A DNA stretch of 64,000 nucleotides from Methylobacterium sp. WL1 (GTDB lineage Bacteria > Pseudomonadota > Alphaproteobacteria > Rhizobiales > Beijerinckiaceae). Positions 54,557-64,000 of the stretch are shown piece after piece. The notes beneath the pieces were generated by a model. It was not told the DNA's origin. It was given only the letters and a program-made list of their open reading frames with translations, and made no database searches. The stretch lies in NCBI RefSeq assembly GCF_008000895.1, contig NZ_CP042823.1, positions 3,066,001-3,130,000 on the forward strand, written 5' to 3'. The translations under genes and the position numbers were made by a program. Every line of letters begins with the position of its first letter. The first letter of the stretch is position 1.

Positions 54557-55495
54557 CTACTCCTTCACGGCGCCGGTGAGCGCGGAGACGTAGTATTCCA
54601 CGAAGAACGAGTAGAGGATCACCAGAGGTAGTGAGCCGAGCAGCGCGCCGGCCATCAGCGAACCCCACTTGTAGACGTCGCCGTCCACGAACTCGCTGAC
54701 CACCGCGATCGGCACGGTCTTGTTCTGGGTCGAGGACAGGAACGTCAGCGCGTAGATGAATTCGTTCCAGCACAGGGTCAGCGAGAAGATCCCGGCCGAG
54801 ATCAGGCCCGGGAAGGCGAGCGGCAGGATGATCTTGGTCAGGATCTGCCACCGGCTCGCGCCATCCATGAGGGCGCATTCCTCCAGCTCGTAGGGAATGG
54901 TCTTGAAGTAGCCCATCAGGAGCCAGGTCGAGAACGGGATCAGGATGGTCGGATAGGCCAGGATCAGGGCGATCGGCGAATCGAACAGGCCGTAGGCCTG
55001 GATGATCGTGGCGAGCGGGATGAACAGGATCGAGGGCGGCACGAGATAGGCGAGGAAGATCGCCGCGCCGACCCAGCCGGCGCCCCGGTAGCGGATCCGC
55101 ACGCAGGCATAGGCGGCCAGCACGCTCGCGAACAGCGACAGGATGGTGGCCGCCACCGACACGTACATCGTGTTCCAGAGCCAGCGTGGATACTGCGTCT
55201 CGAACAGGAGCTTGTTGATGTGCTTGAGCGTCGGGTCCACGACCCAGAACGGGTTGAACCGCTCCATGTCGATCAGCTGCTCGTCCGGTTTGATCGCCGT
55301 GAGCGCCATCCAGTAGAACGGGAACAGCAGCACCGCCAGGATGATGAGCAGCGGCAGGTAGGTGGTCACGAGCCGCCGCGGCAGGCGCTCCAGGTAGGCC
55401 ATCCCCTCGCTGTCGTCGGTGAGGCCGGCGGGGCGGGCCGCCACGACGGAGGCGAGGCGCGGGTCGGCATGGGCGGGCGGAGCGGGTGCGCTCAT
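54557..55495 (-). CDS. Carbohydrate ABC transporter permease (MalG-like)
   Basis: A 312-residue permease with six helices after a cytoplasmic N-terminal tail that is Ala/Pro/Asp-rich. The EAA loop is EECALMDGASRWQILTKIILPLAFPGL and the final segments FEYYVSALTGAVKE-like match the CUT1 family. The ATG at 55495 overlaps the stop of the malF-like gene (ATGA). It pairs with that permease to form the channel of the importer in this operon. Substrates of CUT1 systems are usually disaccharides, polyols or glycerol phosphate. Confidence 0.9.
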   Translation of the reverse strand: MSAPAPPAHADPRLASVVAARPAGLTDDSEGMAYLERLPRRLVTTYLPLLIILAVLLFPFYWMALTAIKPDEQLIDMERFNPFWVVDPTLKHINKLLFETQYPRWLWNTMYVSVAATILSLFASVLAAYACVRIRYRGAGWVGAAIFLAYLVPPSILFIPLATIIQAYGLFDSPIALILAYPTILIPFSTWLLMGYFKTIPYELEECALMDGASRWQILTKIILPLAFPGLISAGIFSLTLCWNEFIYALTFLSSTQNKTVPIAVVSEFVDGDVYKWGSLMAGALLGSLPLVILYSFFVEYYVSALTGAVKE

Positions 55496-56448
55496 CGGTC
55501 GGTTCCCCCGGCTTGCCAGGCCCGGCGCTGAAGGCCGAACCACGAGATGCCGATCGCGGCGAGAAGGAACGGCACCATCGCGGTGGCGATCGCCGCCCCC
55601 TCGCCGAGCGTCCCGGAGAGGATGCCGCGCTGGTACGACAGGGTCGCCATCAGGTGCGTGGCGTTGACCGGGCCACCCCGGGTCATCGCCCAGATCAGCT
55701 GGAAGTCGGTGAAGGTGAACAGCACCGAGAAGGTCATCACCACGGCGATGATCGGCGTCAGCAGCGGCAGGGTGATGCGCGAGAAGATCTGCCAGTTCGA
55801 GGCCCCGTCGAGGGTCGCAGCCTCATAGAGCGACGGCGAGACCGTCTGCAGCCCGGCGAGGAGCGTGATCGCGATGAACGGTACCCCGCGCCAGATGTTG
55901 GCGAAGATCACGCAGGCGCGGGCCATGCTCGGCTGACCCAGGAAATCGATGTTGCCGTCGATGATCCCCATGTGGCGCAGCGACCACGATATGATCGAGA
56001 ACTGACTGTCGAAGATCCACCAGAACGCGATCGCCGACAGGACCGTGGGCACCACGAACGGGATCAGCACGATCGACCGGACGATCGACTTGAACGGCAT
56101 GTTCTTGTTGAGCAGCAGTGCGAGGTAGAGCCCGACGCCGAACTTCACCACCGAGGCCACCGCCGTGTAAAGGCAGGTGTTGAACACCGAGAGCCAGAAC
56201 ACGTCGTCGTCCCAGAGCCAGGCGTAGTTCTCCAGGCCGATAAACGTGCCCTCCCGGCCGATCCGGGTGTTGGTGAAGGACAGCCAGATGCCCTTCAGCA
56301 GCGGATAGGCCAGGAACAGGCCCAGGATCAGCGCCGTCGGCAGCATGAACCAGAAGCCCGCCCAACCGCGGCTGGCGCGCAGGCGCTGCCAGGCCGAGCG
56401 GGTCAGGACCGCATTTGGAGCCGGCTGTGTCAGGGCCGTGTGCGCCAT
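55492..56448 (-). CDS. Carbohydrate ABC transporter permease (MalF-like)
   Basis: A 318-residue permease. GFWFMLPTALILGLFLAYPLLKGIWLSFTN opens the first helix. GLENYAWLWDDDVFWLSVFNTCLYTAVAS is typical, and the EAA loop is YEAATLDGASNWQIFSRITLPLLTP. TDFQLIWAMTRGGPVNATHLMATLSYQRG is a common CUT1 ending. It follows the binding protein by 52 bp and overlaps the malG-like gene by 4 bp. Confidence 0.9.
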   Translation of the reverse strand: MAHTALTQPAPNAVLTRSAWQRLRASRGWAGFWFMLPTALILGLFLAYPLLKGIWLSFTNTRIGREGTFIGLENYAWLWDDDVFWLSVFNTCLYTAVASVVKFGVGLYLALLLNKNMPFKSIVRSIVLIPFVVPTVLSAIAFWWIFDSQFSIISWSLRHMGIIDGNIDFLGQPSMARACVIFANIWRGVPFIAITLLAGLQTVSPSLYEAATLDGASNWQIFSRITLPLLTPIIAVVMTFSVLFTFTDFQLIWAMTRGGPVNATHLMATLSYQRGILSGTLGEGAAIATAMVPFLLAAIGISWFGLQRRAWQAGGTDR

Positions 56449-56500
56449 GGGTACGCCTCGAAATCGAGGCCGCGGACGAAGGGCCCGCGGCCGGCCGTGT

Positions 56501-57811
56501 TCAGGTGTTGCGGAAGATGCGCTGAGCGGCGCGTTCGGCGTTGCGGATCGCGGTCTTCACGTCCTCCCGGCCGGTGCAGTGGCTGGCGAACATGTCCACC
56601 ACCACGAAGTCGGCCAGCACCGCGGCGATCCGCTCGCTCACCGGCGCGAGGCCGCCGGCCGCCAGCGACCGCCGCCCCGCCTCGGCGAAGACCGCGTTCT
56701 TCGGATCGCTCGTCCAGATCGGGTTCTTGGGATAGTTCGACAGCGGCTCGCACAGATAACCTTGCGCGGCCTCCAGCCAGGGATTGTAGTTCGACGCCTC
56801 CATCATGAAGCTGATGAAGGCCTTACAGGCATTGGGCGCCTTCGAGTATTTGAACGCCAGGATCGGGAAGGCGAGCTGGAACTCGGTGGGCTTGCCGGCG
56901 GGCCCGATCGGCCAGACCGCGTGGTCCATGTCCTCGGCGAGCTTCGGGTTGTCCTTCTTGGCCGCAGCGTAGATCGAGATGCCGTTGTTGGTCAGGTACA
57001 GGTCGCCCGCCAGGAACGCCTTGTTGTTGGACGAGTCGTTCCACGAGACGGTGCCGGGCACGAAGGTCTCGTAGAGGGACTTGACGTATTCGAGCGCCTT
57101 GGCGGTCTCGGGCGAGTTGATCACGATCTTCTCGTTGGCGTCCACCAGGTTGGCGCCGTGGGACCAGAGTGCCCAGTGGCACCAGGTGTTGCCGTCGCCG
57201 GTGGCATGCCCGAGGGCGAAGCCGGCCGGGGTGTTGTTCTTCTTCATCGCCCGGCAGAGTTCCAGGAACCCCGCTGTGTCCTCTGGGAACTTGCTGAACC
57301 CGGCCTTCTGCATTGCCGAGATCCGGTAGTTCGGGTAGCCGCCGTTGAAGCCGACCGGGATCGCGATCCACTTGCCCTTGACCTTGCCGTAGGCCTCCGC
57401 CGACGGGAACCACGGGCCGTACTTCTTGGCCAGCGAATCGGCGACGTCCTCCAGCGGCAGGCACTTGTCCGGGAACAGGGCCGGGAACGAGAACAGGCCC
57501 CAGACCATGTCGGGCCCCTGCCCGGTATTGGCCGCCACGGACGCCTTGGGCTGGATGTCGTCGAAGGATTCGTTGGTGACCGACACCTTGACGCCGGTCG
57601 CCTTGGTGAAGGCGTCCACCATCCGCAGGAACGCCTCGTCCTCGCTCGGCACGAAGCGCTTCCAGCGCAGGAGCGACAGGCTGGCGCCGGGCTCAGGCTT
57701 CCATTCGGCGGTCTGCGCCCAGGCCCGGGCGAAGCCCAGCAGGTCGCTGCCCGCGGCGAGCCCGGTCGCGGCGGCACCCGCCAGGAGGGAACGGCGGTCG
57801 AGTCTGGTCAT
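56501..57811 (-). CDS. Carbohydrate ABC transporter substrate-binding protein (family 1)
   Basis: A 436-residue periplasmic binding protein. A Tat-like signal (RLDRRSLLAGAAATGLAAG) precedes the mature part. SLLRWKRFVPSEDEAFLRMVDAFTKATGVKVSV begins the first lobe and YGKVKGKWIAIPVGFNGGYPNYRISAMQKAGF the middle. The ATG at 57811 gives this signal, while an upstream frame of 23 residues has no similarity. It is preceded by the MalK-type ATPase gene at 80 bp. The ligand cannot be predicted, but the kinase downstream suggests a small sugar or polyol. Confidence 0.9.
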   Translation of the reverse strand: MTRLDRRSLLAGAAATGLAAGSDLLGFARAWAQTAEWKPEPGASLSLLRWKRFVPSEDEAFLRMVDAFTKATGVKVSVTNESFDDIQPKASVAANTGQGPDMVWGLFSFPALFPDKCLPLEDVADSLAKKYGPWFPSAEAYGKVKGKWIAIPVGFNGGYPNYRISAMQKAGFSKFPEDTAGFLELCRAMKKNNTPAGFALGHATGDGNTWCHWALWSHGANLVDANEKIVINSPETAKALEYVKSLYETFVPGTVSWNDSSNNKAFLAGDLYLTNNGISIYAAAKKDNPKLAEDMDHAVWPIGPAGKPTEFQLAFPILAFKYSKAPNACKAFISFMMEASNYNPWLEAAQGYLCEPLSNYPKNPIWTSDPKNAVFAEAGRRSLAAGGLAPVSERIAAVLADFVVVDMFASHCTGREDVKTAIRNAERAAQRIFRNT

Positions 57812-57891
57812 CGTGGCGTCACTCCCTGAATGGATCGGCGCGCCCCGGACGCGGTTCGTCCGGGCGGCCGGGCTCGGCAACCGAAAACGGG

Positions 57892-58953
<1,062 letters not shown>

Positions 58954-59314
58954 GCTTCCTCCCAATCAGGGACGCTCTGACGGCGACTCCTGTCTGAGCA
59001 GTACAATAGAGCATCCGGCGGAAAGCAAGCCGGCCGACCCTGAATTTTGAATCATATCTCGTTTCTGTCAGGACCTTCCTGTGAAATCCTGCGTCCGGAC
59101 GACCGGATCGGATTTCGGCGCCGGTGGCCATACGGTTGAGTTCGACCGGACTTGCCCGACGGGCCGGGATCGGTGACGAGGCCGCCGGCATGAAACATCC
59201 CACCGGAGCCTGAGCCGGCACCGGATGCTAAGGCGATGGCATCGGCCCCGCTGCCGGTGCGACGTCCGGGCATAATCGGAGACGGCGGGCAGGATCCCGA
59301 AGGAAGAGGACGGT
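58954..59314. other. Divergent regulatory region of the sugar operon
   Basis: A 361-bp gap between the ATPase gene and the fumarylacetoacetase-family gene, with an AT-rich patch (about 59040-59065) that likely holds promoters and a short inverted repeat CAGGA-CCT-TCCTG near 59069-59081. No regulator gene is adjacent. Confidence 0.35.
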
Positions 59315-60507
59315 ATGGCACAATCCGGTCTGACCGCAGGCGAGATCCTTCCCAACGACGGCGTCCGGGGTACGCTGGTCGGACGGGTGTGGCGCCCGGA
59401 TGTCGGCGGACCGAGCGTCGTGGCGATCCGGGCGGGGTCGGGCGGCGAGGCGCGCGTCGTCGACGTCACGGCGCGCTTCGCGACGGTCAGCGACCTGTGC
59501 GAGACGCCGGGCGCCGCCGCGGCCTGCGCGCCGCCGAGGGCGCGGATCTCGGCAGCCTCGACGCGATCCTGGCCAACACCCCGCCGGAGGGCCGCGACCC
59601 GGGGCAGCCGTGGTTGCTCGCCCCGGTGGACCTCCAGGCGCTGAAGGCCGCCGGCGTCACCTTCGCGACGTCGATGCTGGAACGGGTCATCGAGGAGCGG
59701 GCGCGGGGCGACCTGGCAGCGGCCGCGGCGATCCGCACGGAGGTCGAGCGCCTTGTCGGACACGACCTGCGCCGGCTGAAGCCCGGCTCGCCCGCCGCGA
59801 TGGCGTTGAAGGAGGTCCTGGTCGCCCAGGGGGCCTGGAGCCAGTATCTCGAAGTCGGGATCGGGCCGGACGCGGAGATCTTCACCAAGGCGCAGCCGCT
59901 CTCCGCGGTCGGTTGCGGCGCGGACGCTGGGCTGCATCCGGATTCGCACTGGAACAATCCCGAGCCGGAAGTCGCGCTGGCCGTCTCATCCCAGCAGAAC
60001 ATCGTCGGCGCGACACTCGCCAACGATGTGAACCTGCGCGATTTCGAGGGCCGCTCGGCGCTGCTGCTCGGCAAGGCCAAGGACAACAATGCCTCCTGCG
60101 CCCTGGGGCCGTTCCTCAGGCTGTTCGACGAGACCTTCGGCCTCGACGACGTGCGGCGCACCACCGTGACGCTCGAGGTGACCGGGACCGACGGGTTCCG
60201 GATGGAGGGCACCTCCCCGCTCGCCGAGATCAGCCGCGACCCGGAGGAGCTGGTCGGGGCCCTGATGGGCCGCACCCACGATTACCCGGACGGTGCCATC
60301 CTGCTGCTCGGCACGATGTTCGCGCCGATCCAGGACCGGCACGGCCCGGGCCTCGGCTTCACCCATGTCGAGGGTGACCGCGTCGTCGTGGCGAGCCCGG
60401 AACTCGGCAGCCTCGTCAACCGCATGCGCCCGTGCGACGCCTGCGAGCCCTGGACGTTCGGCGCCCGCGCGCTGATGCGCAATCTCGCCGCGCGCGGGCT
60501 TCTGTGA
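59315..60507 (+). pseudogene. Fumarylacetoacetate hydrolase family protein (GguC/AraD1-like), frameshifted
   Basis: The N-terminal part starts at the ATG at 59315 (AGAGGA box) and reads MAQSGLTAGEILPNDGV, continuing to VSDLCETPGAAA. The rest of the fold lies one frame away (LRAAEGADLGSLDAIL onward to RNLAARGLL). The switch is near 59523, where one C seems to be missing in GCGGCCTGCGC. Adding it back gives a protein of about 397 residues. Family landmarks are VGCGADAGLHP, WNNPEPEVALAVSS, NDVNLRDFEGRSALLLGKAKDNN and LGTMFAPIQDR. Relatives act on 2-keto-3-deoxy sugar acids. The shift may be a true mutation or a sequencing error. Confidence 0.8.
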
Positions 60508-60566
60508 CAGAGCCTGACGCCCGCAGCTTTCCGGACCACACGGCCCCAGCCGCAGAGACCCATCCG

Positions 60567-61937
60567 ATGACAGCCGCCGAATCGATCCTCGCGCGTCTCT
60601 CCGACATCGTCGGGCCCTCCGGACTCGTCACCGGCGCGGAGTTGCGCGGCCGGTCCGCGAACTGGACCCGGCCGACGGAGCCCTGCGCGGCGCTCGCCCT
60701 CGTGCGCCCGCGCAGCACCGCCGAGACCAGCGCCGTGATGGCCGCCTGCCACGCGGCCGGGGTCGCGATCGTGCCGCGGGGCGGCGCCACCGGCCTCGTG
60801 GACGGGACGCTCTGCGCGCCCGATGAGATCACTCTCTCCACCGAGCGGATGACCGGGATCGAGCCGATCGACCCGCTCGGCATGACCGTGGTGGTCGGCA
60901 CCGGCGCCACCATCGAGAGCGTGCAGAACGCCGCCACGGAGAACGGCCTGTTCTTCCCGCTGGATCTCGGTGCCCGCGGTTCGGCCACGATCGGCGGCGC
61001 GATCTCCACCAATGCCGGCGGCCTGCGGGTGCTGCGCTACGGCATGATGCGCGAGATGGTGCTGGGCCTGGAGGCGGTGCTGGCCGACGGCACGGTGGTC
61101 TCGTCCATGCGCCCGCTGATCAAGAACAACACCGGGCTGGACCTTAAGCAGTTGTTCGTCGGCACCGAGGGCACGCTCGGCATCGTCACCCGCGCGGTCC
61201 TGCGCCTCCGCCCGGAGCCCGCCGGATACGCCACCGCGCTGATCGCCTGCCCGGGCGTCGACGATGGCGCCCGGGTCCTGCGCGCCGCCCAGAGCGCGTT
61301 CCAGGGGCGCGTGTCGTCCTTCGAGGGCTTGTGGCCGGATTTCTACCGGCTGATGACCGCCCCCGGCCGGGCGACGCCGCCGCTGAGCTACGATTATCCG
61401 TTCTACGCGATCATCGAGGTCGAGTGCGTCCCGGAGGAGTCCGACCGGTTCCTTGGCCTGCTGGAAGGCCTGATGGGGGACGGCACGATCCTCGACGCGG
61501 CCGTGGCCTCCTCGGAGGAGCAGCGCCGCGGCATGTGGCGCATCCGCGACCGCGTCGAGCACCTGAACGCCGATGGGATCGAGCGCGCCTTCGACGTGAG
61601 CGTGCCGCTCTCCAAGATGGACGGCTATGTCCGGGGCGCGCTGGAACGCCTGGCGGCGATCCCCGATTGCCGCGCCGTCGTCTACGGGCATATCGGCGAC
61701 AACAACCTGCACTGGAACACGACCCGCCTCGACGCCGCCGGCAACGCAGCCATCGACGCCGCGCTCTACACGCCGCTCGCCGAACTCAACGGCTCGGTCT
61801 CGGCCGAGCACGGCATCGGCCTGGAAAAGCGGAGCAAGCTGCCGCTCTCGCGCTCGCCCGAGGAGATCGCCGCCATGCGGCTGGTCAAGCGGGCGCTGGA
61901 CCCGGACAACCGGCTGAACCCCGGCAAGATTTTCTAG
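60567..61937 (+). CDS. FAD-binding oxidoreductase of the GlcD/D-2-hydroxyglutarate dehydrogenase type
   Basis: A 456-residue flavoprotein with an N-terminal PCMH FAD-binding domain (VRPRSTAETSAVMAAC, then IVPRGGATGLVDGTL and RGSATIGGAISTNAGGLRVLRYG) and a C-terminal FAD-oxidase cap that includes GHIGDNNLHWN and GSVSAEHGIGLEKR. Such enzymes oxidise D-2-hydroxy acids and pass electrons to ETF or quinones. The ATG at 60567 fits the family, and a GTG at 60504 overlapping the preceding stop is another option. It lies directly after the frameshifted fumarylacetoacetase-family gene, so both may act in one sugar-acid pathway. Substrate unknown. Confidence 0.9.
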   Translation: MTAAESILARLSDIVGPSGLVTGAELRGRSANWTRPTEPCAALALVRPRSTAETSAVMAACHAAGVAIVPRGGATGLVDGTLCAPDEITLSTERMTGIEPIDPLGMTVVVGTGATIESVQNAATENGLFFPLDLGARGSATIGGAISTNAGGLRVLRYGMMREMVLGLEAVLADGTVVSSMRPLIKNNTGLDLKQLFVGTEGTLGIVTRAVLRLRPEPAGYATALIACPGVDDGARVLRAAQSAFQGRVSSFEGLWPDFYRLMTAPGRATPPLSYDYPFYAIIEVECVPEESDRFLGLLEGLMGDGTILDAAVASSEEQRRGMWRIRDRVEHLNADGIERAFDVSVPLSKMDGYVRGALERLAAIPDCRAVVYGHIGDNNLHWNTTRLDAAGNAAIDAALYTPLAELNGSVSAEHGIGLEKRSKLPLSRSPEEIAAMRLVKRALDPDNRLNPGKIF

Positions 61938-61950
61938 CGGTCGGCGATCG

Positions 61951-62238
61951 ATGGGGTCCGTTCGGCTCGTGGTCCGCCTCACGCCGCGCGGCGGGCGCGA
62001 TGCGGCGGATGGCTGGGCGCGGGATGAGAAGGGCCAGCCTTACCTGAAGGCGCGGGTGTCCGCGCCGCCGGTCGATGGCGCGGCCAACGCGGCGCTGGAA
62101 AAGATGATCGCCAAAGCGCTGAAAATCGGCCGCAGTTCGGTCCGGATCGCTGCCGGCGATCAAAGCCGGCTCAAGATCCTGGAGATCGAAGGCATAGCCC
62201 AGGCCGATCTCGATCGTATCTTCGGGGTGCCCGAGTAG
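61951..62238 (+). CDS. DUF167 family protein (YggU-like)
   Basis: A 95-residue protein of the YggU/DUF167 family: VRLTPRGGRDAADGW, LKARVSAPPVDGAANAALEKMIAKAL and IAAGDQSRLKILEIEG. The family is small, soluble and widespread, without an established biochemical role. It starts 13 bp after the flavoprotein stop and so is likely co-transcribed. It may belong by chance to this operon. Confidence 0.9.
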   Translation: MGSVRLVVRLTPRGGRDAADGWARDEKGQPYLKARVSAPPVDGAANAALEKMIAKALKIGRSSVRIAAGDQSRLKILEIEGIAQADLDRIFGVPE

Positions 62239-62277
62239 GCGGCGGGCCGAGACCGTTCTGCCTCGGCCCGACCTGCC

Positions 62278-63207
62278 TCAGAACGCGACCTTGTCCCCGC
62301 CCTTCAGCGACAGCATCTCGCGGGCCTCGTCGGGCGAGGCGATCTCCAGCCCCAGCCCCTCGATGATCGAGCGGACGCGGCGGACCTGGGCGGCGTTGGT
62401 TTCCGCGAGCTTGCCGGGGCCGTCCCAGAGGCTGTCTTCCAGGCCGACGCGGACGTTGCCGCCCATTGCGGCCGCCATGGCGGCGATGTTCATCTGGTTG
62501 CGGCCGGCGCCCAGCACCGACCAGCGGTACTGATCGCCGAAGAGCCGGTCGGCGGTGCGCTTCATGTGCATCACGTCGTCGGGATGCGCGCCAATGCCGC
62601 CCTGCAGGCCGAACACGGTCTGGATGAACAGCGGCGCCTTCACCAGCCCGCGATCGAAGAAGTATTTGAGATTGTAGAGATGGGCCGTGTCGTAGCACTC
62701 GAACTCGAACCGCGTGCCGTTCGGGCCGCAGGTGGTGAGGATGTGCTCGATCTGGCCGAACGTGTTGCGGAAGATGATGTCCTTGTTGCCGAGGTAATCC
62801 CGCTCCCACTGGTGCTTCAGGTCCTTGAAGCGGTCGAGCATGCCGAACAGGCCGAAATTCATCGAGCCGAGGTTGAGCGACGCGACCTCCGGCTGGAAGG
62901 TCGCGGCTGGGCGGACCCGCTCCTCGATCGACATGGTCGGCGCGCCGCCGGTGGTGATGTTCACGACGCAGCCCGAGCGCTGCTTGATCACCGGCAGGAA
63001 CTTGGCGAAGGCCTCCGGCGACTGGTCGGGCTGACCGGTCTCGGGGTTGCGGGCGTGCAGGTGGATGATCGCCGCCCCGGCTTCGGCAGCGCCGATCGCA
63101 GCGTCGGCGATCTCCTCCGGCGTCACCGGCAGGTGCGGCGACATGCTGGGCGTGTGGATCGCGCCGGTGACGGCGCAGGTGATGATGACTTTCCGCTGTG
63201 AGGCCAT
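62278..63207 (-). CDS. BKACE-family beta-keto acid cleavage enzyme (DUF849)
   Basis: A 309-residue zinc-dependent enzyme of the BKACE family, named for the 3-keto-5-aminohexanoate cleavage enzyme of lysine fermentation. It splits a beta-keto acid with acetyl-CoA to yield an acyl-CoA and acetoacetate. VIITCAVTGAIHTPSMSPHLPVTPEEIA is the usual opening. The metal histidines are in IHLHARNP, and further family residues are in NITTGG and GLEDSLW. The ATG at 63207 is 2 bp after the stop of the dehydrogenase gene, so they form an operon. Many BKACE members act on 3-ketoacids such as dehydrocarnitine. The specificity is not clear. Confidence 0.92.
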   Translation of the reverse strand: MASQRKVIITCAVTGAIHTPSMSPHLPVTPEEIADAAIGAAEAGAAIIHLHARNPETGQPDQSPEAFAKFLPVIKQRSGCVVNITTGGAPTMSIEERVRPAATFQPEVASLNLGSMNFGLFGMLDRFKDLKHQWERDYLGNKDIIFRNTFGQIEHILTTCGPNGTRFEFECYDTAHLYNLKYFFDRGLVKAPLFIQTVFGLQGGIGAHPDDVMHMKRTADRLFGDQYRWSVLGAGRNQMNIAAMAAAMGGNVRVGLEDSLWDGPGKLAETNAAQVRRVRSIIEGLGLEIASPDEAREMLSLKGGDKVAF

Positions 63208-63209
63208 GC

Positions 63210-64000
63210 TCAGTCCTTTTGTGAAAGCTTGTGGGCCCGCAGGGCGGCCAGCCGCGCGTCGCGGCGATTCATGCGGGCGGGCAGATCCGCGGGCTCTCGC
63301 CAGTTCGCCAGGATCGCCTGGGTGGCCGGTGCCTCGTAAACGCTCGGGGGCGCCGGGTCGGCTGCGAGACTCTTGTAGAATCCGGTGTAGCGCGCGCAGT
63401 AATCGGCGATGCCGCCAGGGGCGTTGAGTTCGATCGTCTCGAACGGCCCCATGAAGCTCCAGCGCAGGCCGAGCCCGTCCGCAACGGTCTTGTCGAGATC
63501 CTGCGGGGTCACGTAGCCCTCCGAAGCCAGGCGGAACGCCTCCGCCAGCAATGCGCCCTGGAGCCGGTTGAGGATGAAGCCCTCGATCTCCTTCAGGACG
63601 GTGATCGGCACCTGTCCGATTCTCTCGTAGGTCGCCCGGGCGCGCTCCAGCACCGCGGCATCCGTCCACGGAGCGCCGGAGATCTCCACCAGCGGAATCA
63701 GGTGCGGCGGGTTCACGGGATGGCCGATCAGGCACCGCCCCCGTCCGGGAAGCCCCTCGGTGAACAGCGAGCAGCGGATCGCCGAGGATGAGGAGGCGAT
63801 GATCGCGTCCGGTGGCGCCAGGGCGTCGAGTTCCGCGAACAGGGCCTGCTTCACATCGAGCCGTTCCGGCCCATTCTCCTGAACGAAACCGACGCCGTCG
63901 AGGCAGGCGCCCAGGCCGTTCGGGGCTCGGATACGGGAGGACGCCGCCTCTGGATCGGGGCACAGCCCGTTCTCGGAGAGCGTCCGCAGGCCTGCGGCGC
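63210..64000 (-). CDS. 3-hydroxyacyl-CoA dehydrogenase-like protein (5' end cut by window edge)
   Basis: The visible 260 or so residues continue without a stop to the right edge. The end of the NAD domain (IIASSSSAIRCSLFTEGL, then RCLIGHPVNPPHLIPLVEI) and the C-terminal helical domain (GFILNRLQGALLAEAFRLASEGYVTPQDLDKTVADGLGLRWSFMGPFETIELN) resemble FadB-type and lambda-crystallin/L-gulonate dehydrogenase proteins. The N-terminal GxGxxG lies outside. Its start is cut off, while its stop is 2 bp before the BKACE gene. A 3-hydroxy acid dehydrogenase feeding a BKACE enzyme is the simplest reading. Confidence 0.85.
   Translation of the reverse strand, partial: AAGLRTLSENGLCPDPEAASSRIRAPNGLGACLDGVGFVQENGPERLDVKQALFAELDALAPPDAIIASSSSAIRCSLFTEGLPGRGRCLIGHPVNPPHLIPLVEISGAPWTDAAVLERARATYERIGQVPITVLKEIEGFILNRLQGALLAEAFRLASEGYVTPQDLDKTVADGLGLRWSFMGPFETIELNAPGGIADYCARYTGFYKSLAADPAPPSVYEAPATQAILANWREPADLPARMNRRDARLAALRAHKLSQKD

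Overview
The window is a 64-kb stretch of very GC-rich (roughly 70 percent by eye) alphaproteobacterial chromosome. The most likely source is a pink-pigmented Methylobacterium or close relative. The reasons are the crtI-crtB carotenoid pair with a PpsR/CrtJ-type operator, a fused urease gamma/beta subunit, an Ohr gene behind a palindromic operator, the very dense gene packing with many ATGA or GTGA overlaps, and the general look of the proteins. The genus is an inference. There are no rRNA or tRNA genes, no CRISPR array, and no recognisable prophage or insertion sequence.

Layout. 0-6.3 kb: a cut-off Tat-exported metallophosphoesterase, hemC, then crtI-crtB and a tiny membrane protein on the minus strand, then a YadA-like trimeric autotransporter gene interrupted by an apparent single-base frameshift. 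6.5-13.8 kb: a GDP-fucose synthase followed by two SGNH hydrolases, then ilvD, adenine deaminase and ohr. 14-18.3 kb: a minus-strand acyl-CoA set (SDR, acyl-CoA dehydrogenase, HTD2/MaoC-type hydratase) with a family III CoA-transferase upstream. 18.3-22.8 kb: an RND efflux pump and its adaptor. 23-27.2 kb: small orphan genes, then a tightly overlapped GNAT / isochorismatase-like / small-protein operon divergent from a LysR regulator. 27.2-32 kb: a urease operon (ureAB fusion, ureC, a DUF29 gene, ureE, F, G) with no ureD. 32.3-40.3 kb: a spermidine/putrescine-type ABC transporter with a Crp-family regulator but no binding protein, an LpxC-like deacetylase, an HD-GYP protein and an ABC-F ATPase. 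40.3-42.3 kb: a gene-poor, partly decayed stretch with apparent gene remnants and a strong terminator hairpin. 42.3-47.1 kb: an MFS transporter, then WcbI-like, alpha/beta hydrolase and AlgX/AlgJ-like proteins that look like surface glycan acylation functions. 47.2-51.3 kb: a GlcG-like protein leading an oppABC operon without ATPases. 51.3-59 kb: a seven-gene minus-strand operon comprising a carbohydrate ABC importer, a dihydroxyacetone-kinase-family kinase, an FMN reductase and a 2-hydroxyacid dehydrogenase. 59.3-64 kb: a frameshifted fumarylacetoacetase-family gene, a GlcD-like flavoprotein, a DUF167 protein, a BKACE-family enzyme and the cut-off end of a 3-hydroxyacyl-CoA-dehydrogenase-like gene.

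How the genes fit together. Most of the window is metabolic accessory content. It covers pigment synthesis, nitrogen acquisition (urease, adenine deaminase, polyamine-type and peptide-type importers), carbon-acid catabolism through CoA thioesters, an uncharacterised sugar or ketose utilisation operon, and cell-surface decoration. Two otherwise intact genes, the adhesin and the fumarylacetoacetase-family gene, each carry a single-base frameshift. These could be true mutations, phase variation in the adhesin's case, or sequencing errors. No single undescribed machine stands out. The best candidates for new biology are the kinase-linked sugar operon, the GNAT/isochorismatase operon, the GlcG-OppABC operon and the repeat-rich adhesin.
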